A stretch of 38,038 bases of DNA, from assembly GCA_036377075.1 (NCBI GenBank), contig DASUZB010000006.1, positions 1 to 38,038 on the forward strand, read 5' to 3'. Under the pieces are notes generated by a model. It made no database searches and was not told the DNA's origin. It worked only from the letters and a program-made list of their open reading frames with translations. The position numbers and the translations under genes are program-made. Source of the stretch: DASUZB01 sp036377075 (GTDB taxonomy: Bacteria > Actinomycetota > CALGFH01). This document shows positions 32,091 to 38,038 of the stretch, in pieces (within the stretch, counting starts at the first letter, position 1; each line of letters begins with the position of its first letter).

Positions 32091-33482
32091 GTGCGGCGAC
32101 CCGCCAGGGTGCTCCCAGGCTGCGGCCGCCTGACCCGGCGCGGAGCCGCCGGCGAGGACGGCCAGGTGGCGATCATCGTGGCGCTGATGCTCACGGTGAT
32201 GCTCGGGTTCGGCGCGCTGGTGGTCGACGTCGGCCTCAACTGGGCGGCCCGCACCCAGCTGCAGAGCGCGGCCGACGCCGCCGCGCTGGCCGGCGCGGCC
32301 GAGCTGCCCGGCCAGCCCGACGAGGCCCTGGCCAAGGTGCGGGAGTACCTGGACGACAACGTCTCCGGCCTCGCCGGCGCCACGGCCGGCTGGGAGAGCG
32401 ACGGGGACGCCGCCAACGGCGACGTCACCTGCTACCGCCCGCCGGCGGCGCCGCCGCCGCCCGGCGACCCGACGCACGGCTGCAGCGTCGGCGACACCGC
32501 CATCCAGGTGATCACGCCACCCCTGCATCCCGCCTACGCCTTCGCCAGCATCCTCGGGCGCAACTCCGCCGAGATCAAGGCGCTCGCCGCCGCCGGCGCG
32601 CCGCCGGGGCCGGAGGCGCCGTGCGCCCTGTGCGTGCTGTCGCCCGACGCCAACCCGGCCCTGCTCGCCGACGGCAACGTGACCCTCGGCGTGACCGGCG
32701 GCGGCGTGGTGGTCGACTCCGACGCCGGCGGTGCCGCCACCACCTCCGGCACGGCACAGGTCCAGGTGACGGCCCCTGGCACGATCCGGGTGGTCGGCGG
32801 CGTGCAGTCCGACCCGGGCAGCGGGTTCGACCCGGCGGTGCAGACCGGCGGCCTGCCGGTCGCCGACCCGCTGTCCAACCTGCCCCGGCCCGACCAGCTC
32901 AACCCGCCGAAGGTCTCGCCCGGCTTCCCCGTCCGGCCGGACGTCACCCTGACCAGGGGCGTTCAGCCCCTGGTGCCCGGCATCTACCACAACATCCTCG
33001 CCAGCGGCGGCACCCTTCGCTTCGCCGCCGGCATCTACGTGGTCACCGGGACCATGGACCTCAGCGGCAGCGCGGCCGCCATCGGCAGCGCCACCCTCTA
33101 TTTCGCCTGCTCCAGCTACCCGCAGCCGTGCGCCCCGGGCAGCCGTGGGGCGGGTCTGACGGTCCGTGACACCGCCTCGTTCACGGTGGTGGCTCCGGTC
33201 GACCCCACCTCGCCCTACAGCGGCCTGGGCATCTTCTACGACCGGAACAACTCCCAGGACCTCGTCCTCGGCGGCAACGGCACCCTGTTCGCCAAGGGCA
33301 CCGTCTACGCCCCGAGCGCCAAGTTGGACCTGCACGGCAACGGCACCGTCGGCAAGCTGTTCTCGATGGTGGTGGTCGACTCGTTCGCGGTGAGCGGCAG
33401 CGGGGGCCGGGAGTTCGACGTCACCTACGACCCGGCCCTGAACGTGTCGCTCAGGACGTCCGGTGGTGGGCTGGTCAAGTGA
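32091..33482 (+). CDS. TadG-like membrane-anchored protein (Flp pilus-assembly family)
   Basis: The 463-residue protein starts with a short basic stretch, then DGQVAIIVALMLTVMLGFGA and LVVDVGLNWAARTQLQSAAD with ADAAALAGAAEL, the hallmark of TadE/TadG-type proteins with an N-terminal anchor. The rest, from about residue 150, is Gly/Val-rich with repeated strands (GTIRVVGGVQSDPG, then GTLRFAAGIYVVTGTMDLSG), a probable beta-helical extracellular domain. No other Tad genes are in the window. The GTG at 32091 follows the propeller stop by two bases. It may act in the cell envelope with the propeller protein; the actual function is unknown. Confidence 0.75.
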   Translation: MRRPARVLPGCGRLTRRGAAGEDGQVAIIVALMLTVMLGFGALVVDVGLNWAARTQLQSAADAAALAGAAELPGQPDEALAKVREYLDDNVSGLAGATAGWESDGDAANGDVTCYRPPAAPPPPGDPTHGCSVGDTAIQVITPPLHPAYAFASILGRNSAEIKALAAAGAPPGPEAPCALCVLSPDANPALLADGNVTLGVTGGGVVVDSDAGGAATTSGTAQVQVTAPGTIRVVGGVQSDPGSGFDPAVQTGGLPVADPLSNLPRPDQLNPPKVSPGFPVRPDVTLTRGVQPLVPGIYHNILASGGTLRFAAGIYVVTGTMDLSGSAAAIGSATLYFACSSYPQPCAPGSRGAGLTVRDTASFTVVAPVDPTSPYSGLGIFYDRNNSQDLVLGGNGTLFAKGTVYAPSAKLDLHGNGTVGKLFSMVVVDSFAVSGSGGREFDVTYDPALNVSLRTSGGGLVK

Positions 33483-33702
33483 CCGCGGCGGTACGGTGGA
33501 GATGATGGCGCTGTGCTACGATCCCGCGGACATGGGTGGACAGGGCATGCAACCCCCATCGCCGTGCCCTGGCTCGCCCCGCGTGGACCCTGGCCCTTCT
33601 GGACCCGATGAGCGCCACCAGCCCTGACCCGCGCGCGCTCGGCAGCCCGAGCGCCCGGGGCGACCCCGGCACCGGCTGAGGTCGAGCGACCCGAGGTCGA
33701 GC

Positions 33703-34206
33703 ATGGTGTTCTCCAACTTCCTGTTCGCGGTCGCGCTCACCGTGGTGTGGCCACTCGGGATGCTGGGCCTGCTCGCCGCCTGCGCCTGGCTGGAACGGCG
33801 CACGCTGGTCGCCGAGGAGGTCGTCCCCAGGCGCCTGCGGCGCATGGAGAGCAAGCCGCCGGAGGCGGTCGAGGCGATGGTGCACGAGGAGACGTCCGAG
33901 GTGGTCGCCGACTACTGGTCGACGCCCAACCACCCCTACATGGGCGCCAAGCCGTCGCCGAACGGCCGCCGGCCAGAGCCCGCCGCCAAGCCCACGCCGC
34001 CCGCCGCGGAGGAACCGCAGCCGCTCCGCGCGATCTGGCCGAAGGATGCCGCCGAGCCGGCGACGGCCGCGCCGTCCGAGGCGGCAGCGCGAGCGGAGCC
34101 GCAGGCCGGTGCCGACTCGGGGCCCGACGCTTCGCGGGTGGTGCCCAGCAGGGTGGAGCGGCTCGCCAGGCGGTGGCCGGCCAAGGGCCGGCACGAGCGG
34201 CGCTGA
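33703..34206 (+). CDS. Hypothetical protein with one N-terminal transmembrane helix
   Basis: I do not recognise the family. The 167-residue product has one clear hydrophobic segment (FLFAVALTVVWPLGMLGLLAACAWL, shown here only in part as a helix at about residues 6-28). A charged helix follows (ERRTLVAEEVVPRRLRRMES), then a Pro/Ala-rich, low-complexity tail with a basic end (RWPAKGRHERR). It resembles small actinobacterial membrane adapter proteins. The ATG at 33703 follows GAGGTCGAGC, which is present twice in tandem just upstream. The 220 bp between the TadG-like stop and this start hold no other gene that I can support. Confidence 0.5.
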   Translation: MVFSNFLFAVALTVVWPLGMLGLLAACAWLERRTLVAEEVVPRRLRRMESKPPEAVEAMVHEETSEVVADYWSTPNHPYMGAKPSPNGRRPEPAAKPTPPAAEEPQPLRAIWPKDAAEPATAAPSEAAARAEPQAGADSGPDASRVVPSRVERLARRWPAKGRHERR

Positions 34207-34333
34207 GCAGGCCCCACGCACCAGGGCGCCAGGTTCCACCGGTTTGTCGCGTTGCATCGGTGCAAGCCAACCGTGCGTACGGATGCCTCACGGCCACGCG
34301 CCGCGTGTCCGTGACCCGAAAGGAGCAAGATCG

Positions 34334-34633
34334 ATGGGGATCCTCGCACTGCTCGTGCTCGGGCTGCTGGCGGGGCTGGTGGCCAAGCTGATCCTGCCGG
34401 GCAACGACCCCGGCGGCCTGATCGTGACCATGGTCATCGGGGTGGTCGGGGCGTTCGTCGGCGGCCTGCTGGCCTCGGCGCTCGGCTTCGGTGGGCTCTC
34501 CGGGTTCGACTTTCGGACCTTCGTCATCGCCGTGATCGGCTCGATCATCCTGCTGCTCATCTGGCGGGCGGTGAAACGCCCGAGGTACGGCGGCAGGCGG
34601 CGCACCTACACCCGCCGCCGGCGCTGGATCTGA
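34334..34633 (+). CDS. GlsB/YeaQ/YmgE-family membrane protein
   Basis: The 99-residue protein has three hydrophobic segments: LALLVLGLLAGLVAKLILPG (about 3-22), a Gly-rich second segment VTMVIGVVGAFVGGLLASAL (about 33-52), and FVIAVIGSIILLLIWRAV (about 63-80). A basic C-terminal tail ends in RRRRWI. The G-L-x-A-G-x-x-A-K-x-x-x-P-G-x-x-P-G-G start is characteristic of the transglycosylase-associated (GlsB/YeaQ) family, often stress-induced. No catalytic residues are known for the family. The ATG at 34334 follows AAAGGAGC. A strong hairpin lies 21 bp after the stop. Confidence 0.85.
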   Translation: MGILALLVLGLLAGLVAKLILPGNDPGGLIVTMVIGVVGAFVGGLLASALGFGGLSGFDFRTFVIAVIGSIILLLIWRAVKRPRYGGRRRTYTRRRRWI

Positions 34634-34653
34634 GCACGCTGACCCGCTGACTC

Positions 34654-34684
34654 GGCGGCGCGGACCGCCCCGGTCCGCGCCGCC
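34654..34684 (+). terminator. Hairpin terminator after the GlsB-family gene
   Basis: GGCGGCGCGGACC (34654-34666) and GGTCCGCGCCGCC (34672-34684) form a perfect 13-bp GC stem with a 5-nt loop. It lies 21 bp after the stop at 34633 and before the next gene. There is no U-tract, as is usual in actinobacteria. Confidence 0.8.
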
Positions 34685-34756
34685 GCCGCTTACCGGCCGC
34701 TTACGTTGGCGGCGGGCAGGCGGCGAACGAGTGCGCGAACGGCTATCGTTTGCGCC

Positions 34757-36322
34757 ATGGAAACGCGCAGGCTGCGTACCTCGGAGTCCTTCGTCGCCGG
34801 GGTCTCGGCCATGCTGCTGGCCACCGCCGTCCTCGCCTTCGCCCACCTCGTCCAAGGGAGCGTGCCCTTCCCCTCGCTGGGGCTGGCGCAGCGGCTCCTG
34901 CGGTGGGTCCCCGGCCCGGTGGCGGTCTTCTTCATCGAGCGCATGGGCCACTGGGCGCTGCGCGCGTTCGCCACCGGCTTCACCGTCGGCGGGATCCTCG
35001 TCGGCGGCCTCGCCGGGGTGGCGGTCGCGCGCCAGGGCGCCCGCCGCGCTCCGGCGGCCTGGGTCGCGGGCGCGCTGCTCGGCCTGCTGGCGCTGTTCGG
35101 CTACCGCTCCCAGCCCGGCGGGCCTTCCCTGGAGTTGTACGGCCTGCTGGTCGCGGCCGCCGCGGTGACCTACGCGGTCACCTTGCGGGGCGCGCTGGAC
35201 CGGCTCGACCGCGACCCGGTGCCCGCACCGGCCAGCGGCCTCGGGCGGACCAGGCGCGAGTTCCTGCGTGCCCTGGCGGGGTCGGGCGCCCTGCTCGCGG
35301 TCGGCCTCGGCGTGAGCCGGGTCACCGGCGGGTTCGGCGACCGGGGCGGTCGCCCGCTGGTCCGCCCGGCGGGGGCCGCGCTCGAGCAGGTGCGGGCCCC
35401 GGCCGCGGACGACGGCGCCTTCACCACCATCAAGGGCCTGACGCCTGAGGTCACCCCCAATCGCCTGCACTACACCGTCGACGAGTCGATCATCGACCCG
35501 GACGTCGACGCCGACTCCTGGGAGCTGGTGATCGACGGCCTGGTGGGTCAGCCGCTGCGGCTGCGCTACGCCGACCTGCTCGCCATGCCGGCGGTCGAGC
35601 AGTACGTGACCCTGCAGTGCATCTCCAACGACGTCGGCGGTGACCTGGTCTCCACCGCCAAGTGGACCGGGGTACCGCTGGCGGACGTGCTGGCCCGCGC
35701 CGGGGGCGTGTCCAAGCAGGCGGTGCGGGTGGCGTTCCACGCCGTTGGCGGCTACAGCGACTCCCTGCCCGTCGCCAAGGCGCTGGACAGGGCAACGGTG
35801 GTGGCCTACGGCATGAACGGCACCTCCCTGCCGCGCTCGCACGGCTACCCGGCCCGGATCATCGCGCCGGGCATCTACGGCATGAAGAACGTCAAGTGGC
35901 TGCAGCGCATCGAGGTGGTCGACTACGAGTACCTCGGCTACTGGCAGCGCTCGGACGGCTGGGACAACCTGGCCCCGATCAAGACCGCCAGCCGTATCGA
36001 CGTCCCCACCGAGCTGGCCGTGGTCCGCGGGTCGCTCACCGTGGCCGGCCTGGCCTGGGCGGGGGACCGTAGGATCGAGAAGGTCGAGGTGTCGCTCGAC
36101 GGCGGCCGCACCTGGCAGCCGGCGGTGCTCCGCCGCGAGCTGGCCAAGGCCGCCTGGCGACAGTGGCGCCTGCCGTGGAGGCCGGCCAAGGCGGGCAAGG
36201 TGCTGCTGAAGGTGCGCGCCACCGACGGCGGCGGCGCGCTGCAGACCGCCGCCGAGGCGCAGCCACACCCGACCGGGGCGACCGGCTACCACCAGATGGA
36301 GGTGGTGGTGCGGGACTCGTGA
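34757..36322 (+). CDS. Membrane-anchored sulfite-oxidase-fold molybdopterin protein
   Basis: The 521-residue protein has hydrophobic segments at about residues 15-35, 72-92, 95-115 and 118-140. Next is TRREFLRALAGSGALLAVGL (about 160-180), with a twin-arginine R-R-x-F-L motif inside the protein rather than at its start. A sulfite-oxidase-type molybdenum domain spans about 230-420, with TLQCISNDVGGD carrying the cofactor-binding Cys (near 288) and YPARIIAPGIYGMKNVKWL. The C-terminal domain has RRIEKVEVSLDGGRTWQPAV, the dimerisation fold. It is probably an exported oxidoreductase held by N-terminal helices. The ATG at 34757 is the start. A long inverted repeat starts immediately after its stop codon. 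Confidence 0.85.
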   Translation: METRRLRTSESFVAGVSAMLLATAVLAFAHLVQGSVPFPSLGLAQRLLRWVPGPVAVFFIERMGHWALRAFATGFTVGGILVGGLAGVAVARQGARRAPAAWVAGALLGLLALFGYRSQPGGPSLELYGLLVAAAAVTYAVTLRGALDRLDRDPVPAPASGLGRTRREFLRALAGSGALLAVGLGVSRVTGGFGDRGGRPLVRPAGAALEQVRAPAADDGAFTTIKGLTPEVTPNRLHYTVDESIIDPDVDADSWELVIDGLVGQPLRLRYADLLAMPAVEQYVTLQCISNDVGGDLVSTAKWTGVPLADVLARAGGVSKQAVRVAFHAVGGYSDSLPVAKALDRATVVAYGMNGTSLPRSHGYPARIIAPGIYGMKNVKWLQRIEVVDYEYLGYWQRSDGWDNLAPIKTASRIDVPTELAVVRGSLTVAGLAWAGDRRIEKVEVSLDGGRTWQPAVLRRELAKAAWRQWRLPWRPAKAGKVLLKVRATDGGGALQTAAEAQPHPTGATGYHQMEVVVRDS

Positions 36323-36462
36323 CAATACGGCAGCCGCACTTCCCACCTCCTCGGCATCAGAGGCTGGTGCAGCGTGGGGGCGCGGCCTGCCGACCTGGAG
36401 CTATCTAGCACGAGGCCGACTGGTGGCGAGCAGGCTCGCGCCGAAGTGCGGCTGCCGCATTG
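36323..36462. repeat. 140-bp element with 20-bp imperfect terminal inverted repeats
   Basis: CAATACGGCAGCCGCACTTC (36323-36342) and GAAGTGCGGCTGCCGCATTG (36443-36462) are inverted copies with one mismatch, enclosing 100 bp with no ORF. The left arm starts at the base after the sulfite-oxidase-like stop. The right arm ends 1 bp before the SigR-type promoter motif. It may be a MITE-like remnant or a long stem-loop terminator. I see no target-site duplication. Confidence 0.65.
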
Positions 36463-36463
36463 C

Positions 36464-36489
36464 GGAATGTGGCGGCCGGCGGCGCGGTT
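36464..36489 (+). promoter_or_regulatory. SigR-type promoter motif upstream of its own sigma gene
   Basis: GGAAT (36464-36468) and GTT (36487-36489) are separated by exactly 18 bp, matching the known SigR/SigH promoter pattern GGAAT-N18-GTT. It lies upstream of the sigma gene itself, so positive autoregulation under thiol stress is likely. A transcript starting here would carry about 220 nt of leader, or include in-frame upstream start codons for a longer sigma form. Confidence 0.75.
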
Positions 36490-36717
36490 GCAGCCTGCGT
36501 GAGCGATCTACGGCAAGCAGCGGGCGTCCTCCTGCCAGTGGCCACGGTGGCCCTGGGCAAGCGGGCGGACGGAGCGTACCGGTCGAGCGGCATGGAGTAT
36601 CCTGCCCGCGTGCAGGCAGCCGGGCGCCGGCGGCCCCCTGACACCAGGCCGCCGCGCCCCTGGTCGCGGGGGCGTTCGCAGCCCTCCCCGCGGACGGCCC
36701 GAGCGGAAGGATCGCCG

Positions 36718-37373
<656 letters not shown>

Positions 37374-37392
<19 letters not shown>

Positions 37393-37646
37393 GCGACTGC
37401 GACGGGGTCATGCGCCACGTCTGGGTCTACCTCGACAAGGAGACCGACCCGCCGACCTGTGCCGAGCTCGAGGCCCACCTGGAGGAATGCCCCAGCTGCC
37501 AGCGGGTGGTGCAGTTCGACCGCAAGTTCAAGCTGCTGGTGCGCCGCTGCGCCGACGCCGGGCCGGTCCCGGCGGCGCGGGTCGAGGCGCTGCGCGTCCG
37601 GCTGGTCGCCAGGCTGCGCTCGCAGCGCCCGTCGCACCCGCTGTAG
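37374..37646 (+). CDS. rsrA: Zinc-binding anti-sigma factor, RsrA-like
   Basis: The 90-residue protein has the redox ZAS motif with Cys and His at C9, C29, H35, C39, C42 and C59 (HLEECPSC core). This matches the spacing of the known RsrA residues C11, C31, H37, C41, C44 and C61 with a constant offset of two. In RsrA, Zn2+ is held by this set, and oxidation forms a C11-C44 disulfide that releases SigR; the equivalent here would be C9-C42. The ATG at 37374 lies inside the sigma gene (19-bp overlap), so the two are coupled. The family role is to hold SigR inactive in reducing conditions. Confidence 0.9.
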
Positions 37647-37808
37647 GGCCCGCTCCGCTCGCCTTGAAACCGTCTTGATGCCCTCGCGCGTATACCTGTG
37701 CAGGAGGGTGTAGGAGGGGCATTCGAGGGAATCGACCAGCGACCCCTCAGGTTCCTTTCACAAGCGGAGCCCATCGCCGAATCGATGGGAAGGATGGTGG
37801 GGCTCACC

Positions 37809-38003
37809 ATGCGCTCGGACAACGTCAAGGGGCATCGCCCGGGCAACGACCCGTCCCCTTCCAAGGTGGAGCGGGTCGGACGGGTCTGCTCCGACGGCGG
37901 CTGCGACACGAGGCTGTCGATCTACAACAAGACCGGATTCTGCTGGCAGCACCAGCCCCTGATCTTCCCCAACTACCGCGGCAAGCGCCTGGTCAGCTCG
38001 TAG
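37809..38003 (+). CDS. Small zinc-finger-like protein (64 residues)
   Basis: The ATG at 37809, preceded by GGATGGTGGGG, opens 64 codons. A single finger-like motif is visible: C27-x4-C32, then C45-x2-H48, in VCSDGGCDTRLSIYNKTGFC. The C-x4-C...C-x2-H set with LSxYN between could bind zinc. The N-terminus is polar and basic. The frame is open up to a GTG at 37698, but that lacks a ribosome binding site. It lies after the SigR/RsrA pair in the same direction and might be in its regulon, which is inference. Confidence 0.7.
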   Translation: MRSDNVKGHRPGNDPSPSKVERVGRVCSDGGCDTRLSIYNKTGFCWQHQPLIFPNYRGKRLVSS

Positions 38004-38038
38004 CACACCGACCCGTCGACGACTGGCGGCCGGCCCTC

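Noticed and set aside
32091..33482. Complete Tad/Flp pilus locus
   Set aside because: Only the TadG-like gene is present; no TadA ATPase, TadB/C or prepilin genes lie nearby.

Overview
The window is about 38 kb of very GC-rich, gene-dense DNA. Its content points to an actinobacterium: a SigR/RsrA-type thiol-stress sigma/anti-sigma pair, an AfsR/SARP-type regulator, a MocR regulator, F420- or flavin-type oxidoreductases, a sugar ABC importer with no ATPase of its own, and many GTG and TTG starts. The sequence alone does not place it at class or family level. I saw no rRNA, tRNA, CRISPR array, prophage, transposase or replication origin.

Layout. (1) 1-1540: the end of a hypothetical protein gene that probably starts outside the window, then a scrap zone. 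Here C-terminal pieces of three unrelated genes (protein-L-isoaspartate methyltransferase, ferredoxin, MFS transporter) lie end to end. (2) 1.5-4.8 kb: a tandem SnoaL-like protein and an NAD(P)-binding reductase are divergent from a MarR-PDZ fusion regulator and an MBL-fold protein with a zinc knuckle. A 12-bp palindrome lies between them. (3) 4.8-10.5 kb: a MocR regulator divergent from an aldo/keto reductase, an alpha/beta-hydrolase-LuxR fusion, a hotdog-like protein and a luciferase-like oxidoreductase. (4) 10.5-15.5 kb, minus strand: a SARP/NB-ARC/TPR regulator, then a two-component sensor kinase and response regulator. (5) 15.8-19.5 kb: a DsrE-like protein, a 48-residue ORF, an ABC exporter and a decayed secreted hydrolase. 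(6) 19.5-23.9 kb: a MarR regulator divergent from a lipoprotein hydrolase, a small membrane protein, a secreted vanadium-haloperoxidase/PAP2-type enzyme and an HxlR-SCP2 regulator. (7) 23.9-30.6 kb: a sugar-utilisation locus with two permeases and a binding lipoprotein, divergent from a LacI regulator and a GH3 glycosidase, with overlapping palindromic operators between. (8) 30.6-36.3 kb: a secreted beta-propeller protein, a TadG-like protein, two small membrane proteins and a membrane-anchored sulfite-oxidase-fold protein. (9) 36.3-38 kb: a 140-bp inverted-repeat element, an apparent SigR-type autoregulatory promoter, the sigma and anti-sigma genes, and a 64-residue zinc-finger-like protein.

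The most unusual signal is a pair of intergenic repeats, 12520-12663 (minus strand) and 18243-18447 (plus strand). Each fills the gap between two genes transcribed in the same direction, and each starts within a few bases of a stop codon. Each carries a duplicated 5' arm. Each can fold into a 105-nt hairpin with a purine-rich apical region, and one G-C/C-G compensatory change separates the two copies. A second hairpin module next to the first copy recurs at 16354-16402. I do not recognise the family and propose it as a candidate structured RNA or mobile intergenic element.

Four regulators sit beside a palindrome suitable as their own operator (MarR-PDZ, MarR, HxlR, LacI), so several transcription circuits can be read from the sequence.
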